Assembly (NCBI GenBank): GCA_016929875.1
Contig: JAFGHZ010000026.1
Span: 1 to 33,162, forward strand
Source: Dehalococcoidales bacterium
GTDB taxonomy: Bacteria; Chloroflexota; Dehalococcoidia; Dehalococcoidales; Fen-1064
Length of the DNA stretch: 33,162 bases
Direction: 5' to 3'
Positions 15,786-23,308 of the stretch are shown in pieces. Made by a program: the position numbers and the translations under genes. Position 1 is the stretch's first letter, and the number at the start of each line of letters is the position of its first letter. A model generated the notes under the pieces. The model was not told the origin of the DNA. It made no database searches and saw only the letters and a program-made list of their open reading frames with translations.

Positions 15786-15869
15786 GCATCCCCCAAAAGA
15801 GAGAAAACACTATATTTGCTTGCAAATAAGCTTTATCAAATCCGATAAATATATATAGGGAGAGTAATC

Positions 15870-16760
15870 ATGAAACTGGAAGATGTTAAACAGGTAACGG
15901 TCGTCGGCTCCGGGAATATGGGGGCACAGATAGCACTGCTATGCGCTCAACTCGGTGGTTTCCACGTCGTTATGAACGATATGAACCAAGAACTGGTGAA
16001 CGCCGGCTTGAAACGACAGAGTGATTCCCTGCAGAAATACTTTGTCGACAAGGGGAAAATAACTGCCGACCAGATGAAAGAAATTCTGGGGAGAATCAGG
16101 GGCACCACCAATCTGGCAGAAGCCGCCTCAAAAGCGGACCTTGTCATCGAGGCGGTCTTTGAAAATATGGCGCTCAAGAAAGATATTTTCAAACAGCTGG
16201 ATGCTGCCGCTCCTCCCCACGCTATACTGGCAACCAATACCTCGTATTTGAGTGTTACGGAAATAGCCGGTGTGACCAAACGGCCCGATAAAGTAGCCGG
16301 TATGCACTTCTTCAATCCGCCGGCAGTGATGAAGCTGGTCGAAGTAGTCAGGGCAGCTTTGACTTCGCCCGAGACCGCCAGCGTCATTTTCGACCTGGCG
16401 AAAAAGCTGAACAAAGAGCCAATCTATTGCCGCGATACTTACGGCTTCCTGGCGAACCGTGCCGCCATCGGGCTCGATGATGCCATCGAGCTGGTCTGGG
16501 CTCACGTAGCTCCTCCCGCCGATATCGATAGAGCAATGAAACTGGGATACAACCATCCTATGGGGCCGTTGGAGCTAGGCGACCTGACCGGCGTCTGGAC
16601 TATTATGGCCTATGGCGAAGAAGACCGCATCAAGGAACTCGGCTTCCACAAGGGGTATGTCCATCCCCTGATTAAGATGATGGTGAGAGCGGGTTATACC
16701 GGCGGGCCGAACAAAAAGGGCATTTACGCTTTCTGGGATGATGTTTTATCGAAGTGGTGA
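15870..16760 (+). CDS. 3-hydroxyacyl-CoA dehydrogenase (HBD type)
   Basis: The 296-residue product is a single-function 3-hydroxyacyl-CoA dehydrogenase of the 3-hydroxybutyryl-CoA dehydrogenase type. The NAD loop is VVGSGNMGAQIALLCAQLGG. The catalytic region includes NTSYLSVTEIAGVTKRPDKVAGMHFFNPPAVMKLVE (His in GMHFFNPP). The C-terminal domain is marked by DTYGFLANR and NHPMGPLELGDLTG. It oxidises L-3-hydroxyacyl-CoA to 3-ketoacyl-CoA. Together with the two dehydrogenases upstream it supplies two of the four beta-oxidation steps; hydratase and thiolase genes are not present. The ATG follows AGGGAGAG. It is the last gene of the operon. Confidence 0.92.
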   Translation: MKLEDVKQVTVVGSGNMGAQIALLCAQLGGFHVVMNDMNQELVNAGLKRQSDSLQKYFVDKGKITADQMKEILGRIRGTTNLAEAASKADLVIEAVFENMALKKDIFKQLDAAAPPHAILATNTSYLSVTEIAGVTKRPDKVAGMHFFNPPAVMKLVEVVRAALTSPETASVIFDLAKKLNKEPIYCRDTYGFLANRAAIGLDDAIELVWAHVAPPADIDRAMKLGYNHPMGPLELGDLTGVWTIMAYGEEDRIKELGFHKGYVHPLIKMMVRAGYTGGPNKKGIYAFWDDVLSKW

Positions 16761-16773
16761 AAAGAGGTATAAT
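16745..16773 (+). promoter_or_regulatory. Candidate promoter for the Trm112-like gene
   Basis: A perfect TATAAT (16768-16773) straddles the region just after the 3-hydroxyacyl-CoA dehydrogenase stop, with a weak TTTATC (16745-16750) 17 bases before it. Transcripts would start near 16780. Confidence 0.4.
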
Positions 16774-16830
16774 TTCTACATCTGATGCTGGGTCTCAAAT
16801 TTTGATGAGGGGAAGTAGAGTTTTGTAATT

Positions 16831-17013
16831 ATGAAAAAAGATTTACTGAATATTCTGGTCTGCCCGGTGTGTAAAGGAAAACTGACGCTCACCATACAAA
16901 AGGAAATGGAGAGGGAAATCGTCAGCGGTAACCTGTTTTGCGGTAATTGCAAAGTGAATTACCCGATTGAAAACACCATTCCCAAGCTTCTACCGCCGGA
17001 GAAAAAAACTTAA
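16831..17013 (+). CDS. Trm112-like zinc-binding protein (UPF0434)
   Basis: This 60-residue protein opens LLNILVCPVCKGKLTLT and has a second Cys pair in LFCGNCKVNYPIENTIPKLLP, the four-cysteine pattern of the Trm112/YcaR family. Eukaryotic and archaeal Trm112 stabilise several SAM-dependent methyltransferases; bacterial versions are mostly untested. The last four bases overlap the 3' end of the convergent queD gene. Spacing from the GGGGAAG purine run to the ATG is long, so the ribosome site is uncertain. Confidence 0.8.
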   Translation: MKKDLLNILVCPVCKGKLTLTIQKEMEREIVSGNLFCGNCKVNYPIENTIPKLLPPEKKT

Positions 17014-17381
17014 TCGGGATAATAAACTACCCGACTCTGAGGTGATTCCCACACCTCGATACTGGCAAGCGAAACAGGCGCTTTTGTCAGCTTTTTCTTT
17101 AGTTCCTTGTATATTGTGACGGCAATATTTTCCGACGAGGGATTGATACGGTCGAAAGGCGGTATCTCGTTGAGACAGGTATGGTCGTATTTCGACAGAA
17201 TTTCCCTCAAATGCTGCTTCAGTAAACTGAAATCATAAGCAAGTCCGACCTCATCAAGCTTACTCCCTTTGAGCTTGGCAACTACCTTGAAACGGTGCCC
17301 GTGCAAAGTTTCGCATTTACCGCGATAACCCCTGAGGGAATGGGCGGCATCGAAATCCATTCCTACCGATATCTCATACAT
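17010..17381 (-). CDS. queD: 6-carboxytetrahydropterin synthase family protein (QueD/PTPS)
   Basis: The 123-residue protein has the zinc and catalytic residues of COG0720: His14 in FDAAHSL, and Cys23, His27 and His29 in KCETLHGH. It also has the Asp-His of KYDHTCLNE and the Glu of VWESP. QueD converts 7,8-dihydroneopterin triphosphate to 6-carboxytetrahydropterin in queuosine synthesis. The Cys-x3-His-Gly-His motif supports this. A pterin role in folate synthesis is possible because folK lies nine bases upstream. The ATG is preceded by GAGGTG. queF at 26654 supports an intact queuosine route in the genome. Confidence 0.82.
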   Translation of the reverse strand: MYEISVGMDFDAAHSLRGYRGKCETLHGHRFKVVAKLKGSKLDEVGLAYDFSLLKQHLREILSKYDHTCLNEIPPFDRINPSSENIAVTIYKELKKKLTKAPVSLASIEVWESPQSRVVYYPD

Positions 17382-17390
17382 AACTTCACC

Positions 17391-17876
17391 TCAAATCTTG
17401 CTATACCTGACGACTTCACCGGGCTTGACCCGCAAAATCCCCAACAACTGCTTGATGCTTTTACCGTGTACGGGATGCACCAGTTCCGGAGCGATATCAG
17501 ACAACGGTACCAATACGAAAGCTCTCTCTTCCAGCCTCGGGTGGGGGACGGCCAGCTTGGGAGTATCAATAACACGGTCATCATACAACAGGATGTCGAT
17601 GTCAATCAGCCGTGGGCCATTGACCGGCCCCGGTTTTCTCCCCATCCCTGCCTCGATACCTTTCAGCAGAGTCAGCAGCTCCAGCGGTGCTAAAGAAGTA
17701 GTTACTTCACAGGCAAGGTTCAGGAAGCGGGACTGCTTCGTGTTACCCACCGGCGCAGTATCGTAAACAGTCGAAACCCGATTCACCTCCACCTTTCCGG
17801 AAAGTAAAGATACCGCCCGCCTCAGATTCTCGATACGATCCCCCATATTCGAGCCTAATCCGAGATACACCTTCAT
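17391..17876 (-). CDS. folK: 2-amino-4-hydroxy-6-hydroxymethyldihydropteridine pyrophosphokinase
   Basis: HPPK transfers pyrophosphate from ATP to 6-hydroxymethyl-dihydropterin in folate synthesis. The protein shows the N-terminal KVYLGLGSNMGDRIENLRRAV, the central RFLNLACEVTT, and the signature GPRLIDIDILLYDD followed by LAVPHPRLEERAFVLVPLSDIAP. The ATG at 17876 gives the standard start and has AAGGAA about ten bases before it. In-frame starts at 17897 (ATG) and 17909 (GTG) would add an unusual tail; GTG 17909 is only eight bases from a TATAAT box, so a leaderless longer form is possible. It pairs with queD in one minus-strand unit. Confidence 0.9.
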   Translation of the reverse strand: MKVYLGLGSNMGDRIENLRRAVSLLSGKVEVNRVSTVYDTAPVGNTKQSRFLNLACEVTTSLAPLELLTLLKGIEAGMGRKPGPVNGPRLIDIDILLYDDRVIDTPKLAVPHPRLEERAFVLVPLSDIAPELVHPVHGKSIKQLLGILRVKPGEVVRYSKI

Positions 17877-17917
17877 AGACTGCGATTCCTTACTCATAGG
17901 TCTCTTCACGTGGGAAT

Positions 17918-17923
17918 ATTATA
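17918..17923 (-). promoter_or_regulatory. -10 box of the folK-queD promoter
   Basis: A perfect TATAAT on the minus strand (17923 to 17918) lies upstream of folK. The -35 region at 16-17 bases is poor. Transcription would start near 17911. Confidence 0.45.
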
Positions 17924-17973
17924 ACATAAGAAAACAGGCTGAACGTCCGATGAAGAGACTGACCCTGTTTTTC

Positions 17974-18003
17974 TTGTCAGTTACCCTCGTTTACTGATAT
18001 ACT
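17974..18003 (+). promoter_or_regulatory. Promoter of the gatB operon, implying a leaderless mRNA
   Basis: TTGTCA (17974-17979), an 18-base spacer and TATACT (17998-18003) end only seven bases before the gatB ATG at 18011. No ribosome site lies between (ACTAAACCCG region), so the transcript should start at or within a base or two of the start codon. Confidence 0.6.
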
Positions 18004-18010
18004 AAACCCG

Positions 18011-19492
18011 ATGACCGCGACAATAGCAGCTACAAAGTATGAGACCATCATCGGGCTGGAAGTACACGCCCAGCTCAATACCAGAAGCAAGATGTTCTGC
18101 GAATGCAGTGCCGACTACGCAAATACCGAGCCTAATACCCACGTATGTCCGGTGTGTCTCGGTATGCCCGGCGTTTTGCCGGTCATCAACAAGCAGGCAG
18201 TAGAATATACCATGATGACGGCGCTGGTTTTGAATTGCACCGTCTCCGAACATACCAAGTTCGACCGCAAAAACTACCCTTACCCCGACCTGATGAAAGG
18301 CTATCAGATATCGCAATACGATGCACCCGTCGGGAAGAGCGGCACCCTCGCTATCGAAATCGACGGGCAAAAGAAAAACATCGGGATTACCCGCGTCCAC
18401 CTCGAGGAAGACGTTGCCAAACTGATACACCGCACTTCGTTCGACGGTAAAGATTACAGCCTGATGGATGTCAATCGCAGCGGCGTCCCATTGATGGAGA
18501 TCGTCGGAGAGCCGGACCTGCGCTCTCCCGAAGAAGCCAGGCAGTATCTGATGAAACTGCACAGCATCCTCCAGTACATCGGGGTATCCACCGCCAATAT
18601 GGAAGAAGGCAGTTTCCGGTGCGATGCCAATATCAGCATCCGCCCCGAAGGTAGCGACAAACTGCTTGCCAAAGTCGAAGTCAAGAATATGAACAGCTTC
18701 CGCGCGGTTTTCCGGGCGATGGAATATGAAGCCCGGCGACAGCGTAAAGCCGCCGAAGAAGGCGAACGGCTGGTGCAGGAAACGAGGGGGTGGGTAGAAG
18801 AAGAGGGCAAAACCGTATCGCAGCGCAGTAAAGAGTACGCCCACGATTACCGCTATTTCCCGGAACCCGACCTGCCGCCGATTTTCATCAGTCCTGAATG
18901 GGTAGCAGAGGTGAAGGCAAAATTACCGGAATTGCCCGAAGCGCGGCGTGACCGCTTCGTAAAAGAATACGGATTGCCGACCTATGATGCCAACCTTCTG
19001 ACCGCTTCAAAAGCGATGGCAGACTACTTCGAAAGCTGTATTAATATAAGTAAACAAAAAAACTTTTCTATAATTAATCTAGAAAAACAAATAAGTAACT
19101 CGTGTTTAGGTGAAATTAGCCATCTCTGTAATGCTACCAATACCGAAATACAAGATATCAAAATTACTCCTGCCAGCACCTGTGAGATTATCGATTTGAC
19201 CCAAAAAGGTATCATAAGTGGCCCCGCTGCTAAAAAGATATATGAGATTGTATTCAATACCGGCATGTCTGTCAGCGCAGTTGTTCAGAACGAAGGACTG
19301 AGACAAATAAGCAATAGCAGTGAACTCGAAGAGATCGCTAAAAAGGTAATTGCAGAAAATCCTCAGGCAGTCGCCGATTTTAAGGCGGGAAAGGAAGCTG
19401 CTCTTAAATTTCTCGTGGGACAATTAATGAAAGAAACTAGAGGGCGTGCCAACCCACAAATAGCAAATCAATTATTGAAAAAAATAATTTAG
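18011..19492 (+). CDS. gatB: Aspartyl/glutamyl-tRNA amidotransferase subunit B
   Basis: The 493-residue protein is full length for GatB, the tRNA-binding and kinase subunit of GatCAB. GatCAB converts misacylated Glu-tRNA(Gln)/Asp-tRNA(Asn) to Gln- or Asn-tRNA. Signatures include GLEVHAQLNTRSKMFC, VCPVCLGMPGVLP, KNYPYPDLMKGYQISQYD, DVNRSGVPLMEIV and RCDANISIR. The C-terminal YqeY-like tail ends RGRANPQIANQLLKKI. From about base 19037 (residue 343) to the stop the DNA is markedly AT-richer, with codons such as ATA, TTA, AGT and AAA, unlike the GC-rich first two-thirds, though the protein stays homologous throughout. Transcription appears leaderless. gatA and gatC are not in the window. Confidence 0.95.
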   Translation: MTATIAATKYETIIGLEVHAQLNTRSKMFCECSADYANTEPNTHVCPVCLGMPGVLPVINKQAVEYTMMTALVLNCTVSEHTKFDRKNYPYPDLMKGYQISQYDAPVGKSGTLAIEIDGQKKNIGITRVHLEEDVAKLIHRTSFDGKDYSLMDVNRSGVPLMEIVGEPDLRSPEEARQYLMKLHSILQYIGVSTANMEEGSFRCDANISIRPEGSDKLLAKVEVKNMNSFRAVFRAMEYEARRQRKAAEEGERLVQETRGWVEEEGKTVSQRSKEYAHDYRYFPEPDLPPIFISPEWVAEVKAKLPELPEARRDRFVKEYGLPTYDANLLTASKAMADYFESCINISKQKNFSIINLEKQISNSCLGEISHLCNATNTEIQDIKITPASTCEIIDLTQKGIISGPAAKKIYEIVFNTGMSVSAVVQNEGLRQISNSSELEEIAKKVIAENPQAVADFKAGKEAALKFLVGQLMKETRGRANPQIANQLLKKII

Positions 19493-19504
19493 GGGAAAAA
19501 TAAA

Positions 19505-19729
19505 ATGCAGACCGCTTTGAATATCGTCCAGATTATAGTGTCCGTAATCCTGATACTGGCCATTTTGTTCCAGGTGAAAGGCGGCGGTATCGGGGGTATT
19601 TTCGGACAGGCCGACTCAGTCTTCCGTACCCGACGCGGTGTAGAAAGATGGCTCTTCCTGGGAACTATTGTCCTGGTAGCTATCTTTGTCGTCCTCTCTA
19701 TTGTGAACATGCTGGTACCGAATTTATAA
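19505..19729 (+). CDS. secG: Protein translocase subunit SecG
   Basis: This 74-residue protein has two membrane helices (IVQIIVSVILILAILFQV and WLFLGTIVLVAIFVVLSIVN). They are separated by the characteristic GGGIGGIFGQADSVFRTRRGVER loop. SecG is the small accessory subunit of the SecYEG export channel. It starts 12 bases after gatB with GGGG before the ATG, so it is likely in the same transcript. Confidence 0.9.
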   Translation: MQTALNIVQIIVSVILILAILFQVKGGGIGGIFGQADSVFRTRRGVERWLFLGTIVLVAIFVVLSIVNMLVPNL

Positions 19730-19751
19730 CGTTTCGTATACCTGATATACT
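19723..19751 (+). promoter_or_regulatory. Weak candidate internal promoter before menA
   Basis: TTTATA (19723-19728) and TATACT (19746-19751) are 17 bases apart. They would start transcription about 20 bases before the menA ATG. The -35 match is poor. Confidence 0.3.
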
Positions 19752-19777
19752 TTCGACACAAAAACGGGAGATAAACG

Positions 19778-20683
19778 ATGAAGTTTAAAGGCTTTATGAT
19801 GATAGCCAGGGGGCCTTTTTTGCTTCTGGCGCTAATACTGGGATTTCTAGGCGCCAGTGTCGCCTGGTACGAATCACAGGAATTCGGGGGCGACTTTAAC
19901 CTGGGCTACGCATTTCTGACGGGATTCGGATTGATTGTTGCCCATATCAGCGTCAACGTCTGGAATGAGTACTTCGACTATCGGAGCAAAATAGATTTCA
20001 AAACACGGAAGACGCCTTTCAGCGGCGGCAGCGGGGCAATCCCTTCCGGCATCGTCACCCCCGGGCAAGCACTGTGGCTCGGGATTATAAGCCTGATAAT
20101 CATCATACCTATCGGCATTTTCTTTACGGTCGTCAAAGGCTGGCTTCTCCTGCCGTTACTGGTAATCGCAATCGGCTGTATCCTCCTCTACACGCCTTTC
20201 ATTCTCAAAATAGGATACCCCGAATGGGCGGCGGGGCTGGGACTGGGCCTTCTGCCGATTCTGGGGGCTTACTTCGTCCACACCGGTGAATACACATTTT
20301 CAGCCCTGATTGCCTCGGTTCCCTCGGGGCTTCTGGTACACAATCTACTGCTGCTTAACGAATTCCCCGACGTCGAAGCCGACAAAACAGGAAATCGCCG
20401 TACCTTACCCATCTTCATCGGCAAGAAGAGAGCCGCCATCTTCTACTCGGTAACGACGGTAATCGTTTACCTGTGGATTATCGCTACCGTAATCACCGGA
20501 GATATGCCTGTTTTCACCCTGCTCGGGCTACTGACTTTCCCACTGGCATTCAGAGCAATCGAAGGTGCTTTCAAATACGACGATATGAGCAAATTCGTGC
20601 CGGCACAGGCGAATAATGTGTTGGTCGTCCTGCTGACACAATTGCTGATTGGTATCGGTTATATACTCGGAGGAGTATTTTAG
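19778..20683 (+). CDS. menA: UbiA-family prenyltransferase (probable 1,4-dihydroxy-2-naphthoate prenyltransferase)
   Basis: This 301-residue polytopic protein has the two aspartate motifs of UbiA enzymes: NVWNEYFDYRSKID in the first half and NEFPDVEADKTGNRRTLP in the second. Hydrophobic helices lie between them. It attaches a polyprenyl chain to an aromatic acceptor at the membrane. The following gene is a MenG/UbiE-type methyltransferase, which points to quinone synthesis and MenA activity. The acceptor could instead be another aromatic ring. The ATG follows GGGAG, and the gene ends 14 bases before menG. Confidence 0.8.
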   Translation: MKFKGFMMIARGPFLLLALILGFLGASVAWYESQEFGGDFNLGYAFLTGFGLIVAHISVNVWNEYFDYRSKIDFKTRKTPFSGGSGAIPSGIVTPGQALWLGIISLIIIIPIGIFFTVVKGWLLLPLLVIAIGCILLYTPFILKIGYPEWAAGLGLGLLPILGAYFVHTGEYTFSALIASVPSGLLVHNLLLLNEFPDVEADKTGNRRTLPIFIGKKRAAIFYSVTTVIVYLWIIATVITGDMPVFTLLGLLTFPLAFRAIEGAFKYDDMSKFVPAQANNVLVVLLTQLLIGIGYILGGVF

Positions 20684-20697
20684 GCAGGTACCGGCTT

Positions 20698-21411
20698 TTG
20701 ACAGGTGAGGAAAAAAACCTCTACGATATTTTTACCGCCGTCCCCGACAAGTACGACCTTATCAATTGCATTTTCACCTGGGGATTGGATAAAAAGTGGC
20801 GTCTCGAAGCCGCCCGCACCTGTCTTGAGACGCGCCCTGAGACAATTCTAGACCTTTGTTGCGGCACCGGCGACCTCAGCATCAGATTAGCACAGCTTGC
20901 CGCCCCTGATACTTCGGTGACCGGGCTGGACTACAGCCAGCCGATGTTGGAAAAAGCGCAAGAGAAAACTGCTCGCCTTCACCTCAAAAAACAACCCGTT
21001 TTTATAAAAGGCGATGTAGCCGATTTGCCCTTCCCCGACGGACATTTCGACTGCATCGGTATTTCATTCGCTTTCCGCAACCTGACCTATAAAAATCCAC
21101 TGACGCAACGTTATCTTGCCGAAATACTGAGGGTGCTGAAACCGGGCGGACGGTTTGTCATCGTGGAATCGAGCCAGTCGTCGAATCTTCTAATCCGCAA
21201 ACTCGACCATCTTTACCTGCGGACTTTCGTCCGATGGATGGGCTCCTTGATTTCAGGGAATAAACCCGCTTATACTTACCTATCTGAATCGGCACGGAAA
21301 TTTTATAATGCGGAAGAGCTGGTAGATTTACTGATAAAAACGGGCTTCCGCAAGGTCTCAGTGAAAAAGCTACTTTTCGGGGCAACGGCGATTCATACGG
21401 CGGTGAAATAG
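20698..21411 (+). CDS. menG: Demethylmenaquinone/UbiE-type methyltransferase
   Basis: The 237-residue product has SAM motif I in ILDLCCGTGDLSIRLAQ, the UbiE start pattern FTAVPDKYDLINCIFTWGLDKKWR, and the segment GISFAFRNLTYKNP with LRVLKPGGRFVIVE. It C-methylates the quinone ring as the last step of menaquinone synthesis. The start is a TTG at 20698, supported by AGG nine bases upstream and by the usual UbiE N-terminal spacing; no in-frame ATG or GTG is better. It follows menA directly and uses SAM. Confidence 0.85.
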   Translation: MTGEEKNLYDIFTAVPDKYDLINCIFTWGLDKKWRLEAARTCLETRPETILDLCCGTGDLSIRLAQLAAPDTSVTGLDYSQPMLEKAQEKTARLHLKKQPVFIKGDVADLPFPDGHFDCIGISFAFRNLTYKNPLTQRYLAEILRVLKPGGRFVIVESSQSSNLLIRKLDHLYLRTFVRWMGSLISGNKPAYTYLSESARKFYNAEELVDLLIKTGFRKVSVKKLLFGATAIHTAVK

Positions 21412-21412
21412 A

Positions 21413-22087
21413 ATGAAATACAAAGCAGTAATTTTCGACCTTTTCGGGACGTTGGTTGATAATTCACCTAAACAGAACTGGTTGAAAGAGATGTCCCTTA
21501 TACTTTTTGCACCCGAGGAAGATTTCTCGCATTTATGGAATGCAACCTTCAAAAAGCGGATGACGGGCGAATTCTACGAATTTCAAGATTGTATCGAATA
21601 CATCTGCCGCCAACTCAATTTGAAAGTGAAAAAAGAACAAATTGAGCGCGCCATAAATCTCAGTTCCGAAAGGGTCAGACGGGAAATAACGGCTATTCAG
21701 CCAAACGCAATTGAAACTATCTCTCAACTTAAAACTGACGGCTATAAAATCGCCCTATTAAGTAACTGTTCCATAGCAATAACTAGACTATGGGGCGAAA
21801 CGCCTTTCGCTAACATTATTAATGCCACAGTTTTTTCGTGCTCTGTCGGGATGATGAAACCTGACCTGCGTATCTTCCATCTTGCTGCCGAAAAACTGCA
21901 GGTAAACCCCACCGAATGTCTATATATCGCCGATGGAATGGACGGTGAACTCAAAGCTGCAGCCACTGTGGGGATGACTCCGGCACGTATACGTTTTCCC
22001 ACTGCCGACCCCGATGACCCTTATAGTGAAGACTGGCAGGGGACCACCATCACCTCACTCAAAGAAGTGCTGGATTTAGTGAAATAG
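21413..22087 (+). CDS. HAD-superfamily hydrolase
   Basis: The 224-residue protein has the HAD nucleophile motif VIFDLFGTLVDN (Asp9), motif II LLSNCS, motif III lysine in GMMKPDLRIF, and motif IV YIADGMDGELKAAATVGM. It is probably a soluble phosphatase or haloacid-dehalogenase-like hydrolase. The substrate is unknown. It starts one base after the menG stop and has a somewhat AT-richer sequence than its neighbours. Nothing in the flanking genes fixes its role. Confidence 0.82.
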   Translation: MKYKAVIFDLFGTLVDNSPKQNWLKEMSLILFAPEEDFSHLWNATFKKRMTGEFYEFQDCIEYICRQLNLKVKKEQIERAINLSSERVRREITAIQPNAIETISQLKTDGYKIALLSNCSIAITRLWGETPFANIINATVFSCSVGMMKPDLRIFHLAAEKLQVNPTECLYIADGMDGELKAAATVGMTPARIRFPTADPDDPYSEDWQGTTITSLKEVLDLVK

Positions 22088-22131
22088 AAATCCCTTTATG
22101 CTAAACTCAAGGCAGTACGCGGAGTGTCTGA

Positions 22132-22821
22132 ATGGCTGACATAGAACAGGAAGTCGGAGCAGTTATCGTCGGAGCCGGCAGAAGCAAGAGAATGGGGGAT
22201 GTCGATAAAATCTTCGCCCCCCTGGCAGGGCAACCTGTGCTCCTGCGGGTCTTGCAGCCCTTTATCGAATGTCCGGCTGTCGACCGCATCGTCGTAGTAC
22301 TCAACGGACGGAACTACGACGAAGGCAAAGAGCTCATCGACGCTCAGAACTGGGAAAAGGAAGTGGCGGTCTGTACCGGCGGAAGACGCCGCCAGGACTC
22401 TGTGTTGAAAGGGCTGAAGCATCTCGGCGTTTGCGATTACGTGGTGATTCACGACGGCGCCCGCCCGCTGGTAACCATCGATTTAATCGAAAGAGGGCTG
22501 AAGGCGGCTAAAGAAACCGGCGCCGCTGTCGCTGCTCTCCCCGCCACGGACACAATCAAACTCGCCCATAAGGACATGGCCTCTCTGTGGACGCTCCCCA
22601 GGGGAAGCCTGTGGACGATACAGACACCCCAGGTTTTTCAGTACGACCTGTTGATGAAAGCCTACCGAGAAGCGGAGGAAGATGTCACGGACGATGCCCA
22701 GCTGATAGAATTGACCGGCGGTAAAGTCAAGCTCTACACAGGCGCTTATGATAATATTAAAATAACCACACCTGACGATATGGCAATCGCCGAAACACTC
22801 TGGAAGAGGCAAAAAGCGTAA
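22132..22821 (+). CDS. ispD: 2-C-methyl-D-erythritol 4-phosphate cytidylyltransferase
   Basis: The product is 229 residues. The nucleotide loop is VGAGRSKRMGDVDKIFAPLAG, followed by the family's VVIHDGARPLVT motif, TIQTPQVFQYD, and DVTDDAQLIELTGGKVKLYTGAYDNIKIT. IspD makes CDP-methylerythritol in the MEP isoprenoid pathway. GGAG lies about eight bases before the ATG. Its stop codon abuts the ispF ATG with no gap, so the two are translationally linked. Confidence 0.93.
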   Translation: MADIEQEVGAVIVGAGRSKRMGDVDKIFAPLAGQPVLLRVLQPFIECPAVDRIVVVLNGRNYDEGKELIDAQNWEKEVAVCTGGRRRQDSVLKGLKHLGVCDYVVIHDGARPLVTIDLIERGLKAAKETGAAVAALPATDTIKLAHKDMASLWTLPRGSLWTIQTPQVFQYDLLMKAYREAEEDVTDDAQLIELTGGKVKLYTGAYDNIKITTPDDMAIAETLWKRQKA

Positions 22822-23298
22822 ATGCAATTCGGAATAGGGTTCGACATTCATCCGCTCGTCAAGGGGCGTAAATTAGTGCTTGGCGGCGTTGAGATACCGT
22901 TTGAGCTCGGCTTGGACGGCTGGAGCGATGCCGACGTCCTAGTCCACGCCGTCATTGACGCATTACTCGGTGCTACGGCAATGGGAGATATCGGGACACA
23001 TTTTCCCCCCGGCAAACCGGAATACAAGAACATCAGCAGCTTAAAATTGCTGGGTGAAGTGAAGAACAAATTAACAGCCGCTGGCTGGCAAATAAATAAT
23101 ATCGACGCCACGGTGATTGCAGAAAAACCCCGACTGAGCGAGTATATCGACCCGATGCGGGAACAGTTGCAACAAGCTCTGGGAATACCGATCGAACAGG
23201 TGAGTGTCAAAGCCAGCACCGCGAACCAGGTAGGAGCTCTCGGCAACGAGGAGGCAATCGCCGCTCTTGCTATTGCCTCCGTCCAAAAGGCAAAGTAA
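22822..23298 (+). CDS. ispF: 2-C-methyl-D-erythritol 2,4-cyclodiphosphate synthase
   Basis: This 158-residue zinc enzyme shows GIGFDIHPLVKGRKLVLGG (metal Asp and His), SDADVLVHAVIDALLGATAMGDIGTHFPP and the C-terminal KASTANQVGALGNEEAIAALA. It cyclises CDP-ME-2-phosphate in the MEP pathway. The order ispD-ispF-cysS is common in bacteria. It ends ten bases before the cysS start. Confidence 0.95.
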   Translation: MQFGIGFDIHPLVKGRKLVLGGVEIPFELGLDGWSDADVLVHAVIDALLGATAMGDIGTHFPPGKPEYKNISSLKLLGEVKNKLTAAGWQINNIDATVIAEKPRLSEYIDPMREQLQQALGIPIEQVSVKASTANQVGALGNEEAIAALAIASVQKAK

Positions 23299-23308
23299 AG
23301 GACTAGTC

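Noticed and set aside
18002..18844. Long antisense open frame (280 codons) opposite gatB
   Set aside because: gatB is conserved in sequence and length. The antisense product matches no family and arises from the codon bias of the GC-rich part of gatB.
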